Below, one piece after another: positions 44,408 to 53,439 of a stretch of DNA of 64,000 nt. A program made the position numbers and the translations under genes. Each line of letters begins with the position of its first letter. Within the stretch, counting starts at the first letter, position 1. This DNA comes from Nonomuraea basaltis (GTDB lineage Bacteria; Actinomycetota; Actinomycetes; Streptosporangiales; Streptosporangiaceae): NCBI RefSeq assembly GCF_005893125.1, contig NZ_VCJS01000002.1, forward strand, positions 1-64,000. Direction: 5' to 3'. The notes under the pieces are model-generated. The model made no database searches. It was not told the DNA's origin and saw only the letters and a list, made by a program, of their open reading frames with translations.

Positions 44408-44892
44408 GACGCCACCTCGGCGATCGCGCTCACGATGTTGACGTACGCGCCGCATCGGCACAGGTTGCCGCTCATCCGCTCCCTGATCTCCCCGGGGGTC
44501 AGGCCGGGGTCGGTGAGGAGGTCCTCGGTGACCGCGCTCGGCCCCGGCTCCCCGAGCATCCCGGCCGCCGAGCAGAGCTGTCCGGGCGTGCAGTAGCCGC
44601 ACTGGAAGGCGTCGTGCTCGATGAAGGCGGCCTGCAGCGGATGCAGTTCGTCCCTGCCGGCCAGGCCCTCGACGGTGGTGATCTCCGAGCCGTCCACGGC
44701 CACCGCCAGCGCCAGGCAGGAGTTGGCCCGCCGCCCGTCGATGAGCACCGTGCAGGCCCCGCACTGCCCGTGATCGCATCCCTTCTTCGAGCCGATCAGC
44801 CCGAGCCGTTCGCGCAGCAGGTCGAGCAGCGACATCCGGGGGTCGACGTCGATCGTGCGCGGCACGCCGTTGACCTGAAGGGTGATGTCCAT
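44404..44892 (-). CDS. Molybdenum hydroxylase, [2Fe-2S] subunit
   Basis: A 162-residue small subunit and first gene of the three-gene operon. The N-terminal plant-ferredoxin-like cluster is CDHGQCGAC with a later Cys (NSCLALA), and the second, helical cluster is formed by CGYCTPG and LCRCGAY. All eight cysteines are visible. It lacks an obvious Tat signal, so unlike some YagT proteins it is probably cytoplasmic. It relays electrons from the Mo site to FAD. Confidence 0.93.
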   Translation of the reverse strand: MDITLQVNGVPRTIDVDPRMSLLDLLRERLGLIGSKKGCDHGQCGACTVLIDGRRANSCLALAVAVDGSEITTVEGLAGRDELHPLQAAFIEHDAFQCGYCTPGQLCSAAGMLGEPGPSAVTEDLLTDPGLTPGEIRERMSGNLCRCGAYVNIVSAIAEVAS

Positions 44893-45006
44893 AAGCGCAC
44901 GCCTACCCGACCTCCTCGCGAGACAACCTCCGAGCGCGGTAAAGCGGCTCTGCCATTCGTCCCCGTGCGTCCGTTTTGTGTAGACGGTGCGGGGTAGCCG
45001 AGCCGC

Positions 45007-46146
45007 ATGAGCCGGGCGATGGACGAGATGGTGACCGAGTCAGCGGCGATACTCACCGTCAACGCCGGCTCCTCCAGTCTCCGCCTCGACCTCGTGCAGG
45101 GCGGCAGCGTGCTGGACAGCGCGCACACGGAGCGGGCCGTCGAGGCGGCAGGGGAGGAGCTGGCGGCGTTCCTCGGCGGCCACTTCGACCGCGACATCAT
45201 GGCCGTGGCGCACCGGCTCGTGCACGGCGGCGACATCGTACGCACCCCGGCGGTGGCCGACGACGAGACCGTGGCGGCGCTGCGCGGCGTGACGAGCCTG
45301 GCGCCGCTGCACCTGCCGCCGTCGCTGGCGCTGCTGGAGGCGGCCCGCGAGCAGCTGCCGGCGGTGCCGCACGTCCTGTGCCCGGACACCGCCTTCCACG
45401 CCGGCCTGCCGGACGCGGCCGCGACGTACGCCCTGCCGGGCGAGTGGCGCGAGCGGTACGGCCTGCGCCGCTACGGCTTCCACGGCCTGTCCTACGCCTG
45501 GGCCGCCGATCGGGTGGCGGAGCTGCTCGGCCGGCCGGTGACCGAGCTGGAGCTGGTCCTGGCGCACCTGGGCGGCGGCTGCTCGGTGTGCGCGGTGTCG
45601 GGCGGGCGCAGCCTGGACACCTCGATGGGGTTCACGCCGCTGGACGGCGTGCCCATGAGCAAGCGCTCGGGCGGCGTGGACCCGGGGATGCTGATGTGGC
45701 TGCTGTCGGAGGGCCACCTGTCCGTGGCGGAGCTGGCCGAGGGGCTGGAGCGGCGGTCCGGGCTGCTGGGCCTGTCCGGCGGGCGGTCCGGGGACACGCG
45801 GGAGCTGGTCGCCGCCGAGCGGGACGGCGACGAGGCTGCCGCGCTGGCGCTGAGCGTTTTCAGCCACCGGATCGGCCGCGAGATCGCGGCCGCCGCCACG
45901 TCGCTCCCGCGGATCGACGCGCTCGTGTTCACCGGGGAGATCGGCTGGGACCAGCCCGAGGTGCGCGAGGCGGTCTGCCGCCGCCTCGGCCTGCTCGGCG
46001 TCGAGCCGCCCGTCCGGGGCAACCGCCACGACGACGGCCCCATCAGCGCGGCCGGCGCCGCCGTCCCGGTCCTGGTGGTGCAGGTACGCGAGGAGCTCCA
46101 GCTCGCCCGCGAATGCCTGAGCCTGCTCGCGGAGGAGGACCAATGA
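45007..46146 (+). CDS. ackA: Acetate/propionate family kinase
   Basis: A 379-residue kinase that makes acetyl phosphate from acetate and ATP or the reverse. Recognisable: LTVNAGSSSLRL, AHRLVHGG, the FHAGLP and YGFHGLSY strands, LAHLGGGCSV, FTPLDGV, and the closing VFTGEIGWDQPEVRE. The usual MGTRSGDLDPG stretch reads MSKRSGGVDPG, a variant I believe is common in actinobacterial members. The start is uncertain between ATGs at 45007, 45019 and 45028. No phosphotransacetylase or phosphoketolase gene is adjacent. Its stop overlaps the next gene by four bases. Confidence 0.9.
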   Translation: MSRAMDEMVTESAAILTVNAGSSSLRLDLVQGGSVLDSAHTERAVEAAGEELAAFLGGHFDRDIMAVAHRLVHGGDIVRTPAVADDETVAALRGVTSLAPLHLPPSLALLEAAREQLPAVPHVLCPDTAFHAGLPDAAATYALPGEWRERYGLRRYGFHGLSYAWAADRVAELLGRPVTELELVLAHLGGGCSVCAVSGGRSLDTSMGFTPLDGVPMSKRSGGVDPGMLMWLLSEGHLSVAELAEGLERRSGLLGLSGGRSGDTRELVAAERDGDEAAALALSVFSHRIGREIAAAATSLPRIDALVFTGEIGWDQPEVREAVCRRLGLLGVEPPVRGNRHDDGPISAAGAAVPVLVVQVREELQLARECLSLLAEEDQ

Positions 46147-47396
46147 CAGACCTCGACGCGGTACGCCGCTCCGCGCTCCCGCTGACCGGCCCCGGCGACC
46201 TGGACCCGCTGCTCGACCGCGTGGGCCGGGCCAGGTTCGTGCTGATCGGCGAGGCCAGCCACGGCACGCATGACTTCTACGCCTGGCGGGGCGAGCTGAC
46301 CCGCCGCCTGATCTCCGAGAAGGGCTTCGGGTTCGTCGCGGTCGAGGGCGACTGGCCGGACTGCGAGCGGGTGCACCGGGCGGTCGCCGGCGACGTCGAC
46401 CCGTTCGAGGCCCTGTACACCTTCGTGCGCTGGCCGACGTTCATGTGGGCCAACGAGGAGGTCGTGGAGTTCTGCCGCTGGCTGCGGCGCTGGAACGCCG
46501 GGCGGCCGCCCGGCGAGCGCTGCGGCTTCCACGGCCTGGACGTCTACAGCCTGTGGGACTCCCTGCGCGCCGTACGCCGCTACGCCACCGCCCACCTGCC
46601 CGGCCAGCTGGACGCGGTGCTGGACGCCCTCTACTGCTTCGAGTCCTACGGCCACGACCCGCAGCAGTACGGCCTGGCCATCCGCCTCGTCCCCGACACG
46701 TGCGAGGACGAGGTCGTGAACCTGCTGGCCGCCGTGGTCCGCGCCGCGCCCGGCGACCTCGAGGTACGGCAGAACGCCGAGGTCGTGGCCGGGGCCGAGC
46801 GCTACTACCGGGCCATGGTGCGCGGCGGCCCCGACTCGTGGAACGTCCGGGACGTGCACATGGCCGACACCCTCGACCGGCTCGCGGAGCACCACGGGGC
46901 CAAGGGCGTCGTGTGGGCGCACAACACGCACGTCGGCGACGCCCGCGCGACGGACATGGCGGCCGCCGGGATGACCAACCTCGGGCAGCTGGCCAGGGAG
47001 CGCCACGGCGCGGACGCCGTGCTGGTGGGATTCGGCAGCCACCGCGGGTCGGTGGTGGCCGGCGACCGGTGGGGCACGCAGCACCACGTCATGCCGGTGC
47101 CGCCGGCGCGGCCCGCGTCGCTGGAGGCACTGCTGCACGAGGCGCTTCTCGCGGATCAGGCCCTGTTCGTGGTGCCCAACGCTCCCCGGGCCGACTGGTA
47201 CGACGAGCCGATGGGGCACCGGGCCATCGGCGTGGTGTACCGGCCGGAGCGGGAGCGGTGGGGAAACTACGTGCCGACGGTGGTGGGGCGCCGCTACGAC
47301 GCGTTCATCTGGATCGACAAGACCAAGGCGCTGCATCCGCTGCACAGCGAGCCGTGGGGCGACGCGGAGCCGGAGACCTTTCCGACCGCCATGTGA
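46143..47396 (+). CDS. Erythromycin esterase family protein
   Basis: A 417-residue member of the EreA/B-like family. Key segments are intact: GEASHGTHDFYAWR, VEGDWPDCERVHR, FHGLDVYSLWDSLRAV, WAHNTHVGDAR and GFGSHRGSVVA, which hold the family's catalytic His and Glu. True macrolide esterases are a small part of this family; most genomic members, often near acetate kinases or phosphoribosyltransferases, have unknown substrates, so resistance should not be assumed. ATG overlaps the ackA stop; its own stop overlaps the next gene's GTG. Confidence 0.88.
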   Translation: MTDLDAVRRSALPLTGPGDLDPLLDRVGRARFVLIGEASHGTHDFYAWRGELTRRLISEKGFGFVAVEGDWPDCERVHRAVAGDVDPFEALYTFVRWPTFMWANEEVVEFCRWLRRWNAGRPPGERCGFHGLDVYSLWDSLRAVRRYATAHLPGQLDAVLDALYCFESYGHDPQQYGLAIRLVPDTCEDEVVNLLAAVVRAAPGDLEVRQNAEVVAGAERYYRAMVRGGPDSWNVRDVHMADTLDRLAEHHGAKGVVWAHNTHVGDARATDMAAAGMTNLGQLARERHGADAVLVGFGSHRGSVVAGDRWGTQHHVMPVPPARPASLEALLHEALLADQALFVVPNAPRADWYDEPMGHRAIGVVYRPERERWGNYVPTVVGRRYDAFIWIDKTKALHPLHSEPWGDAEPETFPTAM

Positions 47397-49564
47397 GCCG
47401 ATTGTCGGTGGCTGATGGTTTGATCTCCCTTGTGGAGGCGTCGGTCGAGCAGCTCGTCTACGTCCGGGAGGACGAATACACCGTCGCGCGCATGAGCGCC
47501 GACGGCATGCCCGACTTCGTGGCCACCGGCCGGGCGCTGGCCGGGGTGCAGCCGGGCGAGACGCTGCGGATCTTCGGCGACTGGAGCCGGCATCCGCGCT
47601 ACGGCCGGCGGTTCGCGGCCACCGGGTGCGAGCGGGTGACGCCGTCGTCGGTGCGGGCGATCCGGATCTACCTCGGGTCGGGGCTGGTGAGGGGGATCGG
47701 GCCGCGGCTGGCGTACGCGATCGTCGACCACTTCGGCGAGGCCACGCTCAAGGTGATCGACACCGAGCCCGCGCGGCTCACCGAGGTGGTCAACATCGGG
47801 CCGCTGCGGCAGGCCCAGATCGTCGAGGCGTGGCGTGAGCAGAAGGCGATCGCCGCGCTGATGGTGACCTTGCAGGGGCTCGGGGTCAGCCCGCTGCTGG
47901 CGGCCAAGATCTACCAGGCGTTCGGGCCGGACGCCGACGAGGTGCTCGCCACCGACCCATACCGGCTGATCGGACGGGTCAGGGGCATCGCGTTCCGCAT
48001 CGCCGACCGGATCGCCCTGCAGTCCGGGGTGCCCGAGCGCAGCCCGCAGCGGGTCAAGGCGGCGCTGCTGGATCGGCTGGAGGCGGCCGGCACCCGCGAC
48101 GGGCACTGCTTCCTGCCGGTGTCCACGCTGGTCAGGGAGACGGCGGAGCTGATCGAGCAAGATCAGGACCTGGTGCGGCCGATGCTGGACGCGCTCGTCG
48201 CCGACCGCCGGCTGGTCATCGAGACCTCCCCCGACCAGCCGGGGCAGATGGTGGCGTACGCGAAATACGTCCATGCCCGCGAGACGGCGCTGGCCGCCCA
48301 GCTGACCCGGCTCGCGCAGGCCCGGTCCACGCTGCCCTTGCGGTCGTTCCACGAGGACCCGGGGCTGCACGACGACCAGCGCGCGGCCGTCACCATGGCC
48401 CTGACCAGCACCGTTTCGGTCATCACGGGCGGTCCTGGGTGCGGCAAGAGCCACACGGTGAAGGCCATCGCGACCATCGTCAGGGCTGGCGGCGGCACGG
48501 TCACGCTCACGGCGCCCACCGGCAAGGCCGCCAAGCGCCTGTCCGAGCTGACCGGGCTGCCCGCGATGACCCTGCACCGGATGCTCGCCCAGCAGCCCGA
48601 CCCCGACCCCGAGACGCTGTTCGACGAGCGGCCCTCGCAGGCCGACCTGATCGTGGTGGACGAGGCGTCCATGCTCGACCTGCACCTGGCCACCCGGCTC
48701 GCCGCCGCCGTCCCCACCGGCAGCCACCTGCTGCTCATCGGCGACAGCGACCAGCTGCCCAGCATCGGCCCCGGCGACGTGCTGGCCGACCTGCTGCGCG
48801 TCGCGGAGATCCCGCGGGTCCAGCTCACGCACGTCTTCCGGCAGGCCGACGGCAGCGGCATCATCGACGCCGCCCACCGCATCCGCACCGGCCGGATGCC
48901 GGTGACGCCGGGCCGGGGCGGGTTCTGGTTCGAGGAGCTCGACGATCCGGAGCAGGTCGCCCGGCGGGTCGCGCACCTCGCGATGGTCGCGATCCCGCGC
49001 AAGCAGAACGTCGATCCCGGGCAGGTCCAGGTGCTGTGCCCGATGCGCAAGGGCGAGACCGGCGCGACCGCGCTCGGGCGGCTGATCCAGGACCAGCTCA
49101 ACCCGGCCGCCGACGACAAGCCCGAGCACTGGTCGGGGGCGACGGTGTTCCGGGTGGGCGACCGGGTCATGCCGATCCGCAACAACTACGACAAGGGCGT
49201 CTTCAACGGGGAGACCGGCACGGTGACCGCGGTCGTGCCGGCGGAGCGCACGATCGAGATCCGCACGGACGACGGGGAGAGCGTCCAATACGGCTTCGAC
49301 GAGCTGGACGACCTGACCCATGCCTATGCGATCAGCGTGCACCGGTCGCAGGGCAGCGAATACCCGTTCGTGGTGGCGCCGATCGTCGCCGAGTCCGGCG
49401 GGATCATGCTGCGCCGCAAGCTCCTCTACACGCTGGTCACCCGGGCCAAGGCGTGGGTGGTGCTGGTAGGGCAGCGGGAGGCCCTGGAGATGGCGGTGCA
49501 CCGGGTGGGGCACCGCCGCAACACAGGCCTGGCCCGCCGCCTGTCCCTGAGCCTCGAGACCTGA
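47393..49564 (+). CDS. RecD2-like superfamily 1B DNA helicase
   Basis: A 723-residue helicase. An N-terminal OB-like region (ATGRALAGVQPGETLRIFGDWSRHPRYG) and helix-hairpin-helix repeats (LVRGIGPRLAYAIVDHFG, VNIGPLRQAQIVEAW) precede the motor. Walker A is GGPGCGKS (346-353), Walker B IVVDEASM, then GDSDQLPSIGPG, and the UvrD-C-like end AYAISVHRSQGSEYP. This is the RecD2/TraA-type layout (5'-3' helicase). No RecB or RecC is nearby, in keeping with stand-alone RecD2. The GTG at 47393 overlaps the preceding stop; later in-frame starts exist. Confidence 0.9.
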   Translation: MSRLSVADGLISLVEASVEQLVYVREDEYTVARMSADGMPDFVATGRALAGVQPGETLRIFGDWSRHPRYGRRFAATGCERVTPSSVRAIRIYLGSGLVRGIGPRLAYAIVDHFGEATLKVIDTEPARLTEVVNIGPLRQAQIVEAWREQKAIAALMVTLQGLGVSPLLAAKIYQAFGPDADEVLATDPYRLIGRVRGIAFRIADRIALQSGVPERSPQRVKAALLDRLEAAGTRDGHCFLPVSTLVRETAELIEQDQDLVRPMLDALVADRRLVIETSPDQPGQMVAYAKYVHARETALAAQLTRLAQARSTLPLRSFHEDPGLHDDQRAAVTMALTSTVSVITGGPGCGKSHTVKAIATIVRAGGGTVTLTAPTGKAAKRLSELTGLPAMTLHRMLAQQPDPDPETLFDERPSQADLIVVDEASMLDLHLATRLAAAVPTGSHLLLIGDSDQLPSIGPGDVLADLLRVAEIPRVQLTHVFRQADGSGIIDAAHRIRTGRMPVTPGRGGFWFEELDDPEQVARRVAHLAMVAIPRKQNVDPGQVQVLCPMRKGETGATALGRLIQDQLNPAADDKPEHWSGATVFRVGDRVMPIRNNYDKGVFNGETGTVTAVVPAERTIEIRTDDGESVQYGFDELDDLTHAYAISVHRSQGSEYPFVVAPIVAESGGIMLRRKLLYTLVTRAKAWVVLVGQREALEMAVHRVGHRRNTGLARRLSLSLET

Positions 49565-49830
49565 CCGCCGCCCACCACGACTTCGACCGCGGTTACGGCC
49601 CCGCCACCAACCGGCTGCTCCGGCTCGTACGCGAGGGCGGGGACTGGCGGGAGCTGGCCGCCGAGCTGTTCGACGGCAAGGGCTCGTGGGGCAACGGCGC
49701 GGCCATGCGGGTGGCGCCGCTGGGCGCGTGGTTCGCCGGCGACGTGCCGCGGGCGGCGGCGCAGGCGCGGCTGTCCGCCGAGGTCACGCACACGCACCCG
49801 GAGGCGACGGCGGGCGCGGTGGCGGAAATG
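49561..49830 (+). pseudogene. ADP-ribosylglycohydrolase remnant
   Basis: The 306 bp between the helicase and kptA hold no intact gene but keep about 90 codons of ADP-ribosylglycohydrolase sequence: FDRGYGPATNRLLRLVREGG, then GKGSWGNGAAMRVAPLGAWF and SAEVTHTHPEATAGAVA, all hallmark segments of that family. The frame is +1 relative to position 49561. The N-terminal metal-binding segments and the C-terminal half are gone. A normal member has about 300 residues. It is a decayed gene. Confidence 0.85.
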
Positions 49831-49870
49831 GGTTGGCGGGGGCCCGGCGGGCGCGGGAGCATGGCGGGTG

Positions 49871-50413
49871 ATGGACGAGCGGCGCTTGATTCGCATTTCG
49901 AAATACCTGGCCAGGCATCTGCGGCACGATCCGCAGCGCATCGGCGTCACGCTCGACGCCAACGGCTGGGTGTCCGTCGACGTGCTGCTGCGGGCCGCCG
50001 CCGAGCACGGGTTCCCGATCACGGCCGACGAGCTGTGGCGGGTGGTCGAGGGCAACGACAAGCGGCGGTACGCGATCGAGGACGGCAGGATCCGGGCCAG
50101 CCAGGGGCATTCGGTGCCGGTGGAGCTCGGCCTGCCCGCCGTCGAGCCGCCCGAGGTGCTCTTTCACGGCACCGTGGCTCGGTACGTCGGGGCGATCAAG
50201 CAGGAAGGGCTGCGGCCGATGAGCCGCCATCACGTGCACCTGTCGCCCGACCGGGAGACGGCGACGCGGGTGGGGGCGCGCCGGGGCGTACCGGTCGTGC
50301 TGGTGGTGGGGGCGGGGGCGATGCACGCCGACGGGCACGAGTTCCGGCGCAGCGCCAACGGGGTGTGGCTGGTCGACCTCGTGCCGCCCGGCTACCTGCG
50401 GTTTCCTTCCTGA
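49871..50413 (+). CDS. kptA: RNA 2'-phosphotransferase (Tpt1/KptA family)
   Basis: A 180-residue enzyme that removes a 2'-phosphate from RNA by transferring it to NAD+, through an ADP-ribosylated intermediate. The conserved residues are seen: ISKYLARHLRHDP near the start, the HGT in VLFHGTVARYV, and RHHVHLSPD with the following ATRVGARRG. A GTG three bases upstream is an alternative start. Its function in bacteria, which lack the yeast tRNA splicing pathway, is unclear. It converges on the NADAR gene with a single base between the stop codons. Confidence 0.92.
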   Translation: MDERRLIRISKYLARHLRHDPQRIGVTLDANGWVSVDVLLRAAAEHGFPITADELWRVVEGNDKRRYAIEDGRIRASQGHSVPVELGLPAVEPPEVLFHGTVARYVGAIKQEGLRPMSRHHVHLSPDRETATRVGARRGVPVVLVVGAGAMHADGHEFRRSANGVWLVDLVPPGYLRFPS

Positions 50414-50414
50414 C

Positions 50415-50987
50415 TTACGTGCGGGCGCTCAGCGCGTCGCGCGCGGCCATCAAGGCGAACCCGAGCAGGTTCAGACCCTGCCACGTCGCCGGGGAGGCGG
50501 CCCTCTCGTCGGCGGCCGTCAGCCCGATCCCCCACACCCGGTCGCGCGGGCTGGCCTCCACGAGGACCCGGTTCGCGGTGCCGAGCAAGAACTCCCGCAG
50601 CTCCGCGTGCTGCCCGAACTTGGCGATGCTCCCGCGCACCACGATCTCGAACCGGCGGGCCTCCCACGTCGCCTCGTCGAAGTCGCGCACGGTCCGGCCG
50701 AGCGTCTTGGCCTCGCCGGGATGGCCGGCCGCGAGGATCTTGGCCGCGCTCTCCTCGTCGCCGAACAGCCACGCCTTGTGCGCCATCATGTAGTACTCCG
50801 CCGAGGCGAACGCGTGCCCGTCCTCGGCGAAGGTGACCGGCCACCACTGGCTGAGGCAGCCGGGGCCGGCGCCGCCGTCGCGGGCTGGCTGGTGACCCCA
50901 GAAATACATGAACTTGAGCCGCCGGCCGGACCGCTCGGCGGCGATGGCCTCTTCGACGGTCATCGGGAGGGCGAGTTCGTCGGACAT
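50415..50987 (-). CDS. NADAR-domain protein (YbiA/DUF1768 family)
   Basis: A 190-residue protein of the NADAR (NAD- and ADP-ribose-associated) family. The hallmark pattern is MYFWGHQ...CLSQWWPVTF...FASAEYYMMAHKAWLFGD, followed by WGIGLTAADERA and WQGLNLLGFALM. Members act as N-glycosidases on riboflavin precursors, and some reverse ADP-ribosylation of guanine in DarT1 toxin systems. No DarT gene lies next to it here. ATG at 50987 chosen; an earlier ATG would add six poorly conserved residues. Confidence 0.9.
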   Translation of the reverse strand: MSDELALPMTVEEAIAAERSGRRLKFMYFWGHQPARDGGAGPGCLSQWWPVTFAEDGHAFASAEYYMMAHKAWLFGDEESAAKILAAGHPGEAKTLGRTVRDFDEATWEARRFEIVVRGSIAKFGQHAELREFLLGTANRVLVEASPRDRVWGIGLTAADERAASPATWQGLNLLGFALMAARDALSART

Positions 50988-51008
50988 GCCCCAACCGTGC
51001 CACAAATT

Positions 51009-51974
51009 TCATCGGACGGCGCGGCGCAGCCGGTCGGAGAGCTCGCGGAGCACCGGCACCAGCTCCGGCGGGTCCAGGACCTCGAAGTCGAAGCCCTTGA
51101 CCGCGACGTAGACGGCCAGCTCGTCGAGCGAGTTCGAGCCGGTCAGGTAAACGCACCTGTCCGCGCCCGCCGGCTCCAGCCGCCCCGCCCCCGGCGAGGT
51201 CTGGGGCGCGACCGACTCCAGCGGCGCGTGGAAGAGGATGCGGGCCTCGTAGCGGTACGGCGCGGAGGTGATGGCCCGCGACACGTACGCGGCCACGTCC
51301 TCCTGCGGCGGCGTCCGCGGCGTGAACCGGGCCCCCGGCATCCCGAGCGGCACCTGGATCCGGTCCACCCGGAACGTCCGCCAGTCCTGCCTGCCCACGT
51401 CCCACGCCAGCAGATACCAGCGGCGCGGCGTGTGCACCAGCCGGTGCGGCTCCAGTTCGCGCTCTGAAATGCCGTCCCGCCCCTGGTAGCGCAGCCGCAG
51501 CCGGCGGTGGTCGCGGCAGGCGGCGGCGATGGCGGTCAGCAGGTCGGCGTTCACGGCCGGGGCGGCCGCGCCGGCCGCGCCGGCCAGCGGCACCGTGGCC
51601 GCCTGGAACGCGCTCACCCGGTGCCGCAGCCGCGACGGCAGCACCTGCTGCAGCTTGGCCAGCGCCCGCAGCGAGCCCTCCTCCAGCCCGGCGACGCTGC
51701 CGGTGGCGGCCGTCCGCAGGCTGATCGCCACCGCGACCGCCTCCTCGTCGTCGAGCAGCAGCGGCGGCAGGGCGGCGCCCACGCCGAGCCGGTAGCCGCC
51801 GGCCACGCCGGGGGTGGCGTCCACGGGGTAGCCGAGCTCGCGCAGCCGGTCGATGTCGCGCCGCACGGTACGCAGGCCGACCCCGAGCCGCTCGGCCAGC
51901 TCGGCGCCAGTCCAGTCGGCGCGCGACTGGAGCAGGGACAGCAGGCGGAGCAGCCGGGCGGAGGTCTCCAACAT
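51009..51974 (-). CDS. WYL-domain HTH regulator
   Basis: A 321-residue regulator. The N-terminal HTH_11 domain (ETSARLLRLLSLLQSRADWTGAELAERLGVGLRTVRRDIDRLRELGYPV) is followed by a WYL domain (RLRLRYQGRDGISERELEPHRLVHTPRRWYLLAWDVGRQDWRTFRVDRI region, about 160-215) and a WCX extension. WYL proteins bind nucleic acid or nucleotide ligands and often control stress or defence genes. It stands divergent to the epoxide hydrolase, its probable target, with a dyad at 51995-52019 between them. It lies 21 bp after the NADAR start on the same strand, so it may be cotranscribed with that gene. Confidence 0.9.
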   Translation of the reverse strand: MLETSARLLRLLSLLQSRADWTGAELAERLGVGLRTVRRDIDRLRELGYPVDATPGVAGGYRLGVGAALPPLLLDDEEAVAVAISLRTAATGSVAGLEEGSLRALAKLQQVLPSRLRHRVSAFQAATVPLAGAAGAAAPAVNADLLTAIAAACRDHRRLRLRYQGRDGISERELEPHRLVHTPRRWYLLAWDVGRQDWRTFRVDRIQVPLGMPGARFTPRTPPQEDVAAYVSRAITSAPYRYEARILFHAPLESVAPQTSPGAGRLEPAGADRCVYLTGSNSLDELAVYVAVKGFDFEVLDPPELVPVLRELSDRLRRAVR

Positions 51975-51994
51975 GGGACCCATTTTGCCGTGAC

Positions 51995-52019
51995 ATTGGT
52001 GCCGGAAGCTGTCACCAAT
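51995..52019. promoter_or_regulatory. Inverted repeat between WYL regulator and epoxide hydrolase
   Basis: ATTGGTG, 11 bases, CACCAAT, a perfect 7+7 dyad, nested with GTGACA and TGTCAC arms just outside and inside it. It lies 20 bp from each start codon. Most likely the WYL regulator's operator. Confidence 0.5.
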
Positions 52020-52038
52020 TCCTTTTACTGTCGAAGAC

Positions 52039-53205
52039 ATGACGAACAGTGACATAACACCCCAGGTCACGCCGTATCGCATCGAGATCCCGCAGGCCGG
52101 ACTCGACGACCTCCGCGACCGGCTCCGGCGTACCCGCTGGGCCCCCGAGCTGCCCGGCACCGGCTGGGAACGCGGCGTGCCCACGAGCTACCTGCGCGCA
52201 CTGGCCGAGTACTGGGCCGACGGCTTCGACTGGCGCGCCCAGGAGGCGGCGCTGAACGCGTACCCGCAGTTCACCACCACGATCGACGGAGCGAACGTGC
52301 ACTTCCTGCACGTCCGCTCGGCCGAGCCGAACGCGACCCCGCTCATGCTGATCCACGGCTGGCCGGGCTCCGTCGTCGAGTTCCTCGACCTCATCGGCCC
52401 GCTCACCGACCCGGTCGCGCACGGCGCCGCCGCCGCCGACGCCTTCCACCTGGTGATCCCGTCGCTGCCGGGCTACGGCTTCTCCGGCCCGCTGCCCGGC
52501 ACCGGCTGGACCGACGGCCGCACCGCCGCCGCCCTGGTCGAGCTGATGGCCCGGCTCGGCTACGAGCGGTACGGGGTCCAGGGCGGCGACGTCGGCGCCT
52601 TCATCGCGCCGCTGATGGGCCGCGCCGCGCCGGACAACGTCATCGGCGTGCACGTCAACGCCCTGCTCACGTTCCCGGCCGGCGACCCGGCGGTCATGGG
52701 CTCCCTGACGGAGGCCGAGCGCGGGCGGCTGGCCGGGATGGAGGAGTGGCAGGAGCAGCTGGGCGCGTACATGCGCCTTCAGGGCACCCGCCCGCAGACC
52801 ATCGCCGCCTCGCTGCACGACTCCCCCGCCGGGCAGCTCGCCTGGATCGTGGAGAAGTTCAAGGACTGGACGGACCCGGCGGCCAAGCTGCCCGAGGACG
52901 CCGTGGACCGGGACCGCATCCTCACCGACGTGAGCATCTACTGGTTCACCGAGACGGCGGGGTCGGCGGCGCACACCTACTTCGAGCGGTTCAACGACTT
53001 CAGCGCGTGGGCGCCGAAGGAGCGCGGGACCGTGCCGACGGCGGCGGCGGTGTTCCCGCCCGACTTCTCGATCCGCCCGCTGGCCGATCAGGTCCACAAC
53101 GTGGTGCGGTGGTCGGAGTTCGACCACGGCGGGCACTTCGCCGCCCTGGAGACGCCCGGCGTGCTGGTCAGTGAGCTGCGCGAGTTCTTCCGCTCCCTCT
53201 CCTGA
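52039..53205 (+). CDS. Epoxide hydrolase family protein
   Basis: A 388-residue alpha/beta hydrolase. It has the N-terminal EHN lid ([25 protein letters not shown]), the oxyanion motif HGWPG (about 106-110), nucleophile Asp184 in GGDVGAF, an acid near the lid and His366 in GGHFAAL. These match microsomal-type epoxide hydrolases, which open epoxides to diols. No signal peptide, so intracellular. Many actinomycete members have unknown physiological substrates. ATG start; the WYL regulator is divergent. Confidence 0.9.
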   Translation: MTNSDITPQVTPYRIEIPQAGLDDLRDRLRRTRWAPELPGTGWERGVPTSYLRALAEYWADGFDWRAQEAALNAYPQFTTTIDGANVHFLHVRSAEPNATPLMLIHGWPGSVVEFLDLIGPLTDPVAHGAAAADAFHLVIPSLPGYGFSGPLPGTGWTDGRTAAALVELMARLGYERYGVQGGDVGAFIAPLMGRAAPDNVIGVHVNALLTFPAGDPAVMGSLTEAERGRLAGMEEWQEQLGAYMRLQGTRPQTIAASLHDSPAGQLAWIVEKFKDWTDPAAKLPEDAVDRDRILTDVSIYWFTETAGSAAHTYFERFNDFSAWAPKERGTVPTAAAVFPPDFSIRPLADQVHNVVRWSEFDHGGHFAALETPGVLVSELREFFRSLS

Positions 53206-53248
53206 GCGCCACGACGTCGCCTGTCCCCCTACGCGCTGCTCACGCTCA

Positions 53249-53439
53249 CCCCGCACCGCTGGACCAGGCGCTGTTCGAGATAGTGTCGGCATTCGTGACG
53301 ATTGGTCTGTCCACCGGCATCACGGTGGACGCCGGCACGGCCGGACGGCTGCTGCTCGTCCTGCTGATGTTCGCGGGCCTGGCACTGCACACGCGCCCGC
53401 CACTACGAACTACCCGAGGAGCGAGTCATCGTTGGCTGA
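53249..53439 (+). pseudogene. trkH: TrkH potassium channel remnant with frameshift
   Basis: After the epoxide hydrolase stop, about 45 codons encode the last part of TrkH (LFEIVSAFVTIGLSTGITVD, a final membrane helix). The frame then breaks near 53390: the conserved tail TRARHYELPEERVIVG continues in the next frame and stops at 53437-53439. About nine expected residues at the break, and the first 380 or so residues of the protein, are missing. The stop overlaps the trkA start, the normal trkH-trkA junction. It is a decayed gene. Confidence 0.85.

Noticed and set aside
46143..47396. Macrolide resistance gene
   Set aside because: The erythromycin-esterase fold is clear, but most members have no known resistance activity and there is no resistance context.
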